This document shows, piece after piece, positions 43,953 through 51,625 of a stretch of 64,000 bases of DNA. The stretch is from the NCBI RefSeq assembly GCF_004912145.1, contig NZ_STGT01000006.1, positions 186,001 through 250,000 on the forward strand, written 5' to 3'. Position 1 is the first letter of the stretch, and each line of letters starts with the position of its first letter. The DNA comes from Peteryoungia rhizophila. GTDB lineage: Bacteria > Pseudomonadota > Alphaproteobacteria > Rhizobiales > Rhizobiaceae. The notes under the pieces are model-generated. The model had not been told where the DNA came from and did not search any database. It was given only the letters and a program-made list of their open reading frames with translations. Position numbers and translations under genes: made by a program.

Positions 43953-45440
43953 CTACCTCTTCTGCCCGACGTGGCGGCCGGCGCCTTCGGGCATCGGCAG
44001 GCGCTCATGCGCAGCGATCAGGGGTTGAAGCTTCGATAGGACCGCTGGCAGCGGCGGAACGGTTTTGCCCTCGGCCGAGGAGACATGCAGCATCAGGTGC
44101 TCGCAGGTCGCCACAACGGCATCGTCAGAAGTGCGGCGCAGCCAGAAGAAGCTGTGTAGCTTCTTGCCATCCGACGGCAGCAGCTGCACCTCGACATAGA
44201 GCGCGTTACCCAGCTTGCACTCGTCGAGCAGCCGCAGATGGTTCTCGACCGTGTAATAGCTGTGGCCGGCCGAGACATAATCCATGTCGACGCCGATGAG
44301 GCGCAGCAACGCGTCGGAGCTGTCGGCGAAGCACTGGCTGTAGCGGTATTCGGTCATGTGGCCGTTGTAATCGACCCAGGACGGATGCACGCGGAAGTCC
44401 GCAAGCTTGATCGGCTTTGTGACATCAGCGGCAGCAGGAGCCGGTGCAGATGACCAGAGATGCGCCTCGAACTCCGCCAGCAACTTGCCGGACCCCCAGC
44501 CGCGACCGGCATCGCCGGCCTTCAGGGCCTGCATGATGCCGACAAGGTTCTGGTCGCGGATGCGTTCCAGATCACGAATGCCGCGCGCGCCCGACTGGGC
44601 GTCCGACTGTCCCGCGATCTTGTCGACGAGTTCGTCGTTGAGATCGACCACATCGGTGAGCTTGGTCCAGGGCCAGGCGAGGCAGGGGCCGAACTGGGCG
44701 AGGAAATGCCGCATGCCGGCCTCGCCGCCGGCGATGCGATAAGTCTCGAAGAGGCCCATCTGCGCCCAGCGCATGCCGAAGGAATAGCGGATCACATCAT
44801 CGAGCGTCTCGGTGTCGCAGATGTCGTCCTTGATCAGCCATAACGCCTCGCGCCACAGCGCTTCCAGCAAGCGGTCGCCGACGAAGCCTTCGATCTCCTT
44901 GTTGAGGATCACGCCCTTCATGCCGATCGGCGCAAGTTTCGCCTTGGCCTCTTCGAGCACCGCGCGGCTGGTCTTTTCACCGCCGACGAGTTCGGCGAGC
45001 GGCAGGAGATAGACGGGGTTATAGGGATGCGCGACGAACATGCGCTCGGGATGTTTCATGTCGCGCTGCAGGTCGGTCGGCAGAATGCCCGAGGTCGAGG
45101 AACCGATCAGCGCCTTGGGGTCGGCAGCCGCATCGATCTGGGTCAGCACGCCGCGCTTGAGATCAACGCGCTCCGGCACGCTTTCCTGGATCCAGTCGGC
45201 GCCTGCGACCGCCTCCGCAAGCGACGCCGCATAGGTGAGCTTCCCCTTGGGCGGCAGCGGCGCCATGGTCAGCATCTCATAGGCGCGTTCGGCATTGGCG
45301 AGCACTTCGCCGATGATGCGCTGAGCCTCGGGATGCGGATCGAAGATCGTGGTGTCGATGCCGGCCAGCACGAAACGCGCCGCCCAGGCCCCGCCGATCA
45401 CACCGCCGCCGATACAGGCCGCCTTTTGAATTCTGCTCAT
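43953..45440 (-). CDS. lcdH: L-carnitine 3-dehydrogenase fused to betainyl-CoA thioesterase
   Basis: A 495-aa bifunctional protein. Residues 1-325 are a 3-hydroxyacyl-CoA-dehydrogenase-type carnitine dehydrogenase, with the NAD motif GGGVIGGAW at 11-19, FVAHPYNPVYLLPL and WREALWLIKDD. After an Ala/Pro linker (330-340), residues 345-480 form a hotdog thioesterase with WVDYNGHMTEYRY (Asp357). It oxidises carnitine to 3-dehydrocarnitine, and the thioesterase releases glycine betaine from betainyl-CoA. Such fusions are known in Sinorhizobium. ATG 45440 is preferred over a longer reading to 45509. Confidence 0.9.
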   Translation of the reverse strand: MSRIQKAACIGGGVIGGAWAARFVLAGIDTTIFDPHPEAQRIIGEVLANAERAYEMLTMAPLPPKGKLTYAASLAEAVAGADWIQESVPERVDLKRGVLTQIDAAADPKALIGSSTSGILPTDLQRDMKHPERMFVAHPYNPVYLLPLAELVGGEKTSRAVLEEAKAKLAPIGMKGVILNKEIEGFVGDRLLEALWREALWLIKDDICDTETLDDVIRYSFGMRWAQMGLFETYRIAGGEAGMRHFLAQFGPCLAWPWTKLTDVVDLNDELVDKIAGQSDAQSGARGIRDLERIRDQNLVGIMQALKAGDAGRGWGSGKLLAEFEAHLWSSAPAPAAADVTKPIKLADFRVHPSWVDYNGHMTEYRYSQCFADSSDALLRLIGVDMDYVSAGHSYYTVENHLRLLDECKLGNALYVEVQLLPSDGKKLHSFFWLRRTSDDAVVATCEHLMLHVSSAEGKTVPPLPAVLSKLQPLIAAHERLPMPEGAGRHVGQKR

Positions 45441-45508
45441 CACGTTCTCGTCCGCATGTCGGTTTGTTCTATGACCCGTCTCCGAAATCATCAGGGACGG
45501 GCGATGCA

Positions 45509-46411
45509 TCAGCGCTTGGTCAGCTTCAGTTTCTTGCGCACCTCGTCTGGTCCGATGATCCGGGCACCCATGCCCTCGATCACGGTCACGGCCTTTTCGA
45601 CGAGTTGGGCATTGGTGGCGAGCATGCCCTTGCCGGCATAGAGATTGTCCTCCAGCCCGACGCGCACATTACCGCCAGCCAGCACGGCGGCCGCCGGATA
45701 GGCCATGGCATTGCGGCCGATCGAGAAGGCCGAGAAGGTCCAGGTCGGCGGCACGTTGTTGACCATGGCCATGAATGTGTTGAGGTCATCGGGCGCGCCC
45801 CAGGGAATGCCCATGCATAGCTGGATCAGCACGGGATCCTCGATCAGACCTTCCTCGACCAGTTGTTTGGCGAACCACAGATGGCCGGTATCGAAGGCTT
45901 CGATCTCGGGCCGGACGCCAAGATCCGTCATCAGCTTCGCCATGGCACGCAGCATCGATGGCGTGTTGGTCATGACATAGTCGCCGAGCGAGAAATTCAT
46001 CGTGCCGCAGTCGAGCGTGCAGATTTCCGGCAGGCATTCGGCCACATGGCTGACGCGCTCGGTGGCGCCGGCCATGTCTGTGCCCACGGGATTGAGCGGC
46101 AGCGGCTGTTCGACATTGCCGAAGATCAGGTCTCCGCCCATGCCGGCCGTGAGGTTCAGGACCACGTCGACATCGGCCGAACGGATGCGATCCGTGACTT
46201 CCTTGTACAGATCATTGCGGCGGCTCGCAGCACCCGTTTCCGGATCGCGGACATGGCAATGCACGACGGCGGCCCCGGCCTTGGCGGCATCGATGGCGGA
46301 CTCGGCAATCTGCTTGGGAGTGATCGGTACATGCGGCGATTTCGAGGTGGTGTCTCCGGCGCCGGTGACGGCACAGGTGATGAAGACATCCCGGTTCATG
46401 GCTAATGGCAT
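45509..46411 (-). CDS. 3-dehydrocarnitine:acetyl-CoA trimethylamine transferase (BKACE, dehydrocarnitine cleavage enzyme)
   Basis: A 300-aa BKACE-family (DUF849) Zn-dependent TIM barrel. It would use acetyl-CoA to split 3-dehydrocarnitine into betainyl-CoA and acetoacetate. Metal ligands are in VVHCHVRDPETG. Other family stretches are LNLTAGMGGDLIF, EIEAFDTGHLWFAKQL and VRVGLEDNLYAGKG. The ATG at 46411 has GGGGAGA upstream. It is the promoter-proximal gene of the minus-strand operon, divergent from the regulator, and lies 68 bases before lcdH. Confidence 0.88.
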   Translation of the reverse strand: MPLAMNRDVFITCAVTGAGDTTSKSPHVPITPKQIAESAIDAAKAGAAVVHCHVRDPETGAASRRNDLYKEVTDRIRSADVDVVLNLTAGMGGDLIFGNVEQPLPLNPVGTDMAGATERVSHVAECLPEICTLDCGTMNFSLGDYVMTNTPSMLRAMAKLMTDLGVRPEIEAFDTGHLWFAKQLVEEGLIEDPVLIQLCMGIPWGAPDDLNTFMAMVNNVPPTWTFSAFSIGRNAMAYPAAAVLAGGNVRVGLEDNLYAGKGMLATNAQLVEKAVTVIEGMGARIIGPDEVRKKLKLTKR

Positions 46412-46468
46412 GGACAGTTCTCCCCTGTTGCCTGGGGGGTATTACGGGGCAGAATGTCGCAGGATGCT

Positions 46469-46502
46469 TTGCACCATCGGATCTGTTCTGTACACTATCG
46501 GA
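46469..46502 (+). promoter_or_regulatory. Promoter and direct-repeat site in the carnitine divergent region
   Basis: TTGCAC (46469-46474) and TACACT (46491-46496) are spaced 16 bases and point at the regulator gene. ATCGGA repeats at 46476-46481 and 46497-46502, exactly 21 bases apart (two helical turns), the layout of AraC-family binding sites. The whole divergent gap is 111 bases, so the regulator could control both itself and the catabolic operon. Confidence 0.45.
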
Positions 46503-46522
46503 AATCCTGGAAATTCGATGCA

Positions 46523-47548
46523 ATGCCCGAGCAGACTGCGCCCCCTGATTTCGCACCCACTTCGACCCTTCTCGACATTCTCGTCGTGCCGGACACCAAT
46601 CTCATTCTCGTGGCCTCGGTGATCGAGCCCCTTCGACTGGCCAATAGGGTCAGCGGGCTCGAGCTCTATCGTTGGAGACTTTTGAGCCCCAACGGTCAGG
46701 CGATCCAGACCAAAAGCAACATTCCGATCCCGGTTCACGGCGCTTTCCAGCCCGGTAGCGAGGAGAACCCGCTCTTCGTTCTCTCGAGCCATGATTGGAA
46801 GCGTCAGGCAACATCAGAGCTCAAGCGGCTCTTGGCAAAGACGGCCCGTCATCGTGGCGTGGTGGCAGGCATCGAATCCGGCGTCTGGCTGCTTGCAGAG
46901 AGTGCGCTTCTCGACAATTTTTCCGCGACGCTGCATTGGGAGGATTATGACGAGTTCTGCAGCGCCTATCCGCAGGTGCGGCCCGTGCGCGAACGTTTCG
47001 TCATCGATGGCAAGCGGATCACCACAGGTGGGTCTCTGCCGACGCTTGACCTGATGCTCGAGCTGATCCGTCGCCGCCATGGATATTCACTGGCGCTCGA
47101 AGTGTCGCGGCAGTTCATTTACGAGCAGGGCGGGGTCAGCAGTGACGCTGCAGCCATGCCCTCGACTGGCAGCATTCGGCTGGCTGACCCAAGGGTCAGT
47201 CATGCAATGCGGCTGATGGAAGAGCATATAGAACAGCCGCTGGCGCTGACTAAGCTCGCGCGTCGCATCGGGATCAGCGAAAGACGGCTGCAATCGCTGT
47301 TTACAACCGCAATCGGCGTGCCGCCGCATCTCCACTATCTGGCGCTGCGTCTCAACGCCGCCCGTCGCAAAGTGATCGAGACCCGCGCGGCATTTGCCGA
47401 TATCGCTGCCGCAACCGGCTTCAACTCAGCTTCGGCCTTTTCGCGCAGCTATCGCGGCCATTTCCACGAGAGCCCGAGCGAAACCCGTCGGCGTCTGACG
47501 TCGGCTGCGCGGACGGGCGAAGTTTTCGACATTCTTGCGGTCAGGTAG
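46523..47548 (+). CDS. GlxA-family AraC regulator (CdhR-like carnitine regulator)
   Basis: A 341-aa regulator. The N-terminal DJ-1/PfpI-like domain (about residues 15-180) includes DILVVPDTNLILVASVIEPL and AGIESGVWLLAESALL. The C-terminal AraC double HTH (about 215-320) has LTKLARRIGISERRLQSLF and ATGFNSASAFSRSYRGHF. This is the GlxA architecture of CdhR, which activates carnitine dehydrogenase genes in Pseudomonas. Divergence from the dehydrocarnitine cleavage gene supports that role. Start ATG 46523 is favoured over a longer reading from 46454. Confidence 0.88.
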   Translation: MPEQTAPPDFAPTSTLLDILVVPDTNLILVASVIEPLRLANRVSGLELYRWRLLSPNGQAIQTKSNIPIPVHGAFQPGSEENPLFVLSSHDWKRQATSELKRLLAKTARHRGVVAGIESGVWLLAESALLDNFSATLHWEDYDEFCSAYPQVRPVRERFVIDGKRITTGGSLPTLDLMLELIRRRHGYSLALEVSRQFIYEQGGVSSDAAAMPSTGSIRLADPRVSHAMRLMEEHIEQPLALTKLARRIGISERRLQSLFTTAIGVPPHLHYLALRLNAARRKVIETRAAFADIAAATGFNSASAFSRSYRGHFHESPSETRRRLTSAARTGEVFDILAVR

Positions 47549-47716
47549 GCGCGTCCGGCAGCGCTGCCCGGCTGTCAATAGCCTCCGTCTCGTGATAGGT
47601 TGCGCCATCCCGCTAACTCGCCTGCGTGCCATGTAGCTGACGCTGCCCCGTTCGCTCGCGCGTGGTAATGATGCCCATGCCCAAGTCTGAGCAAGACGAA
47701 GAGAAGAAGACGACAA

Positions 47717-48766
47717 GTGCCCCAGACCAGAGAAACACCCCGCTACTTCAAGGCTCCCGTCTTTGCCGTCGCCCCGATGATCGACTGGACGGATCGGCAT
47801 TGCCGCTTCTTCCATCGGCAGCTCTCGTCTCGGGCGCTTTTATATACCGAGATGGTGGTGGCCGATGCGATCATCCATGGGCCGCGGGAGAAGCTGCTTT
47901 CGTTCAACGACGCTGAACATCCGGTTGCCTTGCAGCTCGGTGGGTCGGATCCGGGCAAGCTGGTTGAGGCGGTCAGGATCGCTTCGGACTATGACTATGA
48001 CGAGATCAATCTCAATGTCGGTTGTCCGTCGGACCGGGTGCAGTCGGGGACCTTCGGGGCTTGTCTCATGCAGACGCCCGAGGTGGTCGAGGCCTGTGTC
48101 TCGGCGATGAAAAAGGTGGCGACGGTGCCGGTTACGGTCAAGTGCCGGATCGGGGTGGATGATCAGGAGCCGGCGGAGGTACTGCCCGATTTTCTCGCGC
48201 GGATGATCGGGGCGGGGGCCGATGCGATCTGGATCCATGCGCGGAAAGCCTGGTTGAAGGGGCTTTCGCCGAAGGAGAACCGGGAGATCCCACCGCTGGA
48301 TTACGAGCTGGTCTATCGGATGAAGCGGGAGAATCCGAGTGTTTTTCTCGGCATCAATGGCGGGATTTCCGATCTCGACCAGGCGGTGGAGCACCTCTCC
48401 GTCATGGATGGCGTCATGCTCGGGCGGGCGAGTTATCACAATGCGACGCTGCTGACCGAAGTCGATCAGCGGATCTATGGCGCGGCGGCCGTGCCGGTCG
48501 ACTGGGATCATGTGCGTGATGTCATGATCGGTTATGCGGAGCGGGTCGTGGCGTCCGGGGGGCGGCTCAACCATGTCACGCGGCATATGGTCGGGCTGTT
48601 CCAGGGCTATGCCGGCGCGCGGCGCTATCGGCAGATCCTGTCGTCGGAGGCGACCAAGCCGGGTGTGTCGCCGGAGCTGATTGCCGAGGCCTTTGCAGCG
48701 GTCGACATCGCGGGCGGGCCGAAGACACAGGGCGCGCCCAGCAGCACGTCGGCGGCTGCGGAATGA
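47717..48766 (+). CDS. dusA: tRNA-dihydrouridine(20/20a) synthase DusA
   Basis: A 349-aa FMN-dependent enzyme that reduces uridine 20/20a in the tRNA D-loop. It starts at GTG 47717 and contains the DusA fingerprint APMIDWTDRHCRFFHR, the flavin and catalytic Cys region LNVGCPSDRVQSGTFGACLM (Cys in GACLM), and ARKAWLKGLSPKENREIPPL. Ends with a low-complexity Ser/Thr/Ala tail. There is a 168-base gap upstream with no gene. Confidence 0.94.
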   Translation: MPQTRETPRYFKAPVFAVAPMIDWTDRHCRFFHRQLSSRALLYTEMVVADAIIHGPREKLLSFNDAEHPVALQLGGSDPGKLVEAVRIASDYDYDEINLNVGCPSDRVQSGTFGACLMQTPEVVEACVSAMKKVATVPVTVKCRIGVDDQEPAEVLPDFLARMIGAGADAIWIHARKAWLKGLSPKENREIPPLDYELVYRMKRENPSVFLGINGGISDLDQAVEHLSVMDGVMLGRASYHNATLLTEVDQRIYGAAAVPVDWDHVRDVMIGYAERVVASGGRLNHVTRHMVGLFQGYAGARRYRQILSSEATKPGVSPELIAEAFAAVDIAGGPKTQGAPSSTSAAAE

Positions 48767-48846
48767 TTTTTAGCGTGGCTTTCCGGCATTTCTGAGGTCC
48801 GAAAGCGAGAATGGCGCCCCGGGGGGACGCCATTCGAAACTTTTGA

Positions 48847-49059
48847 TCAGTCGGCCTGGATGTTGACGGCCTTGGGGCCCTTGCCCATGCGGTCCGGCTC
48901 GGTGTCGAAGGTGACCTGCTGGCCATCCTGCAGGCTCTGCAGGCCAGACGCCTGGAGCGCGGAGATGTGGACGAACACGTCCTTGGCGCCGCCTTCCGGG
49001 GTGATGAAGCCGAAGCCCTTGTCCTGGTTGAAGAATTTTACAGTGCCCTTGGTGGCCAT
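48847..49059 (-). CDS. Cold-shock protein CspA family
   Basis: A 70-aa single-stranded nucleic acid chaperone. RNP1 KGFGFI is at residues 14-19 and RNP2 VFVHI at 28-32, with the C-terminal DGQQVTFDTEPDRMGKGP. ATG 49059 has AAGGAACTC upstream. The gap to the next gene leaves room for the long leader usual for csp mRNAs. It converges on dusA. Confidence 0.93.
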   Translation of the reverse strand: MATKGTVKFFNQDKGFGFITPEGGAKDVFVHISALQASGLQSLQDGQQVTFDTEPDRMGKGPKAVNIQAD

Positions 49060-49505
49060 GGGAGAGTTCCTTGTTCCCGATTTTTTTTGTCGTCTGCGCC
49101 ACGGCCGGCGGACCGGAAGCGGCAAGGCAAAATTCCGCCGAAACGGAACCGTCGAGGGATCGCGATAACGGGGAAAGAACGTCTACCGGCGGGAGAAGGC
49201 CCCCAGGACCGCACGGGCGGTTTCACTCAATCTGTCCAGTCTCCGGGATCTTTGGCCCGAACCTCAAAAAACGTAGGGACATTTCCGAACCTTGGCAAGT
49301 ATGAAAAGTCACAGTCATCGCCACGGGACGCCGGCAAAGAGCTGAAATCCTTGAGATTTAGGGGGTGGGAACGATGCCGTGTCGCCACCCTCGGGCGAAG
49401 GGTGGCGAGCTGCCCGGGTGTTTTTCGACGGGGGACGACGGGTTGTTCCGTCTTGAAGCCGCCGTCCTCCGGGGTTAGGGGAGAGGTGGCTGGGCGCGGG
49501 AGTGG
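49060..49505. other. Leader and intergenic region upstream of the cold-shock gene
   Basis: A 446-base gap between divergent genes. It contains an A8 tract on the minus strand near 49083, a perfect hairpin CGCCACCCT/AGGGTGGCG at 49383-49407, and a candidate promoter pointing at the csp gene. No gene is supported. Confidence 0.5.
49270..49299 (-). promoter_or_regulatory. Candidate promoter of the cold-shock gene
   Basis: On the minus strand, CTTGCC (49299-49294) and TACGTT (49275-49270) are spaced 18 bases. Transcription from here would give a leader of about 205 bases before the csp ATG, typical for cold-shock mRNAs. Pattern-based and tentative. Confidence 0.3.
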
Positions 49506-50138
49506 ATGAGTATGGCGAAGACGGGTGCCGCAGTGATCGACCCTTACGAGCTCCTGGGCGTGGCCCGCGATGCCGACGATGCGGCCGTCAAGGCGGCCTA
49601 TCGCAAGGTGGCGAAAACCGCCCATCCGGATGCCGGCGGCGATGCCGAGGCCTTCGCAAAGATCTCCGCCTGTTACGACCTGCTGAAGGATCCCGTGCGC
49701 CGCCGGGTCTTCGACGATACCGGCTATGATCCGCAGCTCGCCGAGCCCACCGATCTCAAGGGGCTGATGGTGCTGGAAACGCTGATCAACGACATGATCC
49801 TCGACGAGCGCGAGCCGGGCAGTTTCGATCCCGTGGCCGGGCTGCGCCGCAAGCTCACCGACGACATTCTCAAATGCCGCTTCCACATTCTCGAGCTGGA
49901 GCGCCACCGGGCGCGGGTGCGCAAACATCTCGACCGGCTCGGTCGCCGGCCGGAGACCGACGTGCTTGGCTCGATGCTCAGGGCGCGGGCGCAATCGATC
50001 ACCGATGCGATCAAGGCGTCGGAAGTGCAGATCGGCGCGATCGAGCGGGCCTATTCCATGCTCGAGGGGTATTCCTACGAGCTGGAGCCTTTGCCTGTCG
50101 AAGTGGAAACCGAGGATCTGCCGAAGGCGGCGGAATAG
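49506..50138 (+). CDS. J-domain (DnaJ-like) protein
   Basis: A 210-aa protein whose first 70 residues form a J domain: DPYELLGVARDADDAAVKAAY, the HPD motif at 40-42 (TAHPDAGG) and FAKISACYDLLKDPVRRRVFD. The remaining 140 residues are helical and lack Gly/Phe-rich and zinc regions, so it is a type III J protein. It would stimulate an Hsp70 for an unknown client. GGGAGTGG precedes the start. Confidence 0.88.
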   Translation: MSMAKTGAAVIDPYELLGVARDADDAAVKAAYRKVAKTAHPDAGGDAEAFAKISACYDLLKDPVRRRVFDDTGYDPQLAEPTDLKGLMVLETLINDMILDEREPGSFDPVAGLRRKLTDDILKCRFHILELERHRARVRKHLDRLGRRPETDVLGSMLRARAQSITDAIKASEVQIGAIERAYSMLEGYSYELEPLPVEVETEDLPKAAE

Positions 50139-50197
50139 GAACGCCTCCCTCGCTTTCGCCACTACTTTCCCCATCACTGGCCCGCTCGCTTGCGCCC

Positions 50198-50704
50198 TCA
50201 TGACGGGGTGGCCGCACGGACCGGCGGGTGTTTCTGCGGATTGCGGTGGCGCCAGACGCGGCGGTAAAGGGCGGATTCCTCCGGGTCCGGGTCGTTCGAC
50301 TGCCAGGCGGCGAGGGCGGCTCTCTCGTGGTCCCGATGCGGGCCGGGCCGGCCGAGGATGCGGTGGATGAGGCCGAGCCGGGCGCGCAGCAGCGTTGCGG
50401 GCTGCTCGTCCACCGGCCATGGGCGTGGGTCCTGGCTCGGGACGAGGCAGGCGGAGAGTGTATCGGCGAGCGTCAACAGATCGCGACGCAGGGCGGGCTC
50501 GGCATGGATGAGGCAGCGCGGCAGGCGTTCGCCTGTTGTGATCGGCCGCTCGGCCGGGGCGGCCGGGCCGCAGCAGGTGCGGCTACGCCGGCATTGGCGT
50601 GTATGGCAGTGCAGGGGGACGCGATGCTCGGCGGCCATGTCGCGCATGAGGCGCAGGTGCAGCGGTTCGATGATGGGTCCGCTGATGGTCTGAAGGTCTG
50701 GCAT
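50198..50704 (-). CDS. Hypothetical protein with CxxxxC-type motif
   Basis: A 168-aa protein I do not recognise as a named family. The start ATG 50704 has AAAGGAGACCGG upstream, a strong site. LHCHTRQCRRSRTCCGP (residues about 31-47) holds four Cys and two His, which could bind metal or form disulfides. The C-terminal half is Arg- and Pro-rich with WRHRNPQKHPP. There is no signal peptide. It converges on the J-domain gene with about 60 bases between. Confidence 0.6.
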   Translation of the reverse strand: MPDLQTISGPIIEPLHLRLMRDMAAEHRVPLHCHTRQCRRSRTCCGPAAPAERPITTGERLPRCLIHAEPALRRDLLTLADTLSACLVPSQDPRPWPVDEQPATLLRARLGLIHRILGRPGPHRDHERAALAAWQSNDPDPEESALYRRVWRHRNPQKHPPVRAATPS

Positions 50705-50750
50705 GCCGGTCTCCTTTCGGTGTTTCGGGAAAGAGTGAAGGGGCGGGGCC

Positions 50751-50775
50751 TGTCTTCCCCCTTGCGGGGGAGACA
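50751..50775. repeat. Short palindrome of the CTCCCCC...GGGGGAG family
   Basis: TGTCTTCCCCC/GGGGGAGACA forms a near-perfect hairpin around TTGC. It resembles the hairpin half of the repeats at 10553 and 53694 and sits just upstream of the 50198-50704 gene. Confidence 0.65.
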
Positions 50776-50876
50776 GATCAACCCAAGCTCCGCCGCCGGT
50801 CGGGATCGCTCCCTCCGGGGGTGGTCATGTCAGTCTCGGACGAGGCGCCAGAAGCAACCTGTCTAAGTAGTTTTAT

Positions 50877-51430
50877 GTGGCTCCCTCCGGTGCCTCGTTC
50901 GGCGTCTATTCCCGCTGCATGCGTCTCTCTGGCAAGGCGGCGACGGTCCTTGGTCCTCGGGTCAGGCCCGAGGATGACCGAGGAATGACCGGGCGCGGGT
51001 CCGGCTGCGACGTCACACGAGATGACGCTTCAGCCTGGCCGGTGGCCCGGGAGGTTCCCGCCGGATGGTGCACCAATCCGACCGGGCCCCTCGCCCGGGG
51101 GATGCTTTTCGATCATTGGCGATCGTCCAACATCCCCGCCGTTTTGTTCGCCCCGCCGTCTGGCATGTTCGCGACGGCGTGGGCGCCTTGTCTGTGTGCC
51201 TCTGAGGCACGTCCTTCCGATCGGGGTATCCAGTCCTGGGGCATCCGACCCCAAAACCTTCGTCCAGCCCCTCGTCCGGAGGGAGACCGTTGCAGCGGGC
51301 CGGGGATTTGTGCCTGCGACAGCACTCGCCCCCGGCGCCGGCCCCGCCTCGCCTGACATCGCATCGTCAGGTGTATCCGAGGGCGGGACGGGGAATAGGG
51401 TAAAGCGGTGGAAATGGGCGGGGATGAAAA
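50877..51430. other. Long GC-rich stretch with no supported gene
   Basis: About 550 bases (the gap as a whole runs 50705-51625). Several frames are open on both strands, but none has a family-like protein or ribosome-binding site. It includes the palindrome GTCCTCGGGTCAGGCCCGAG near 50952-50979 and GC-rich inverted repeats such as GACCGGGCCCCTCGCCCGGG. It may encode a structured RNA, or may be a decayed mosaic repeat. At about 51480 the composition turns AT-rich. Confidence 0.4.
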
Positions 51431-51625
51431 AACATGTCGGCGATTGATTTTGTTGGGGAATCGCTGCGGCGCGTCCCCCTTTTTTTAGAAGTTTACATGT
51501 GCCTTCATCGGATCACTTACGATTGCGTTGTGAATCGGCTGCTACATCAACTTGTATAGACTCAATTAGTCAGAGTACGCTCCGCATAAGATGATTGCGT
51601 GTTCGTCACACATGTGGAGACTGCC

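Noticed and set aside
50877..51447. Overlapping frames on both strands in the GC-rich stretch
   Set aside because: Several frames are open at once because stops are rare in GC-rich DNA. None has a good start or recognisable sequence.
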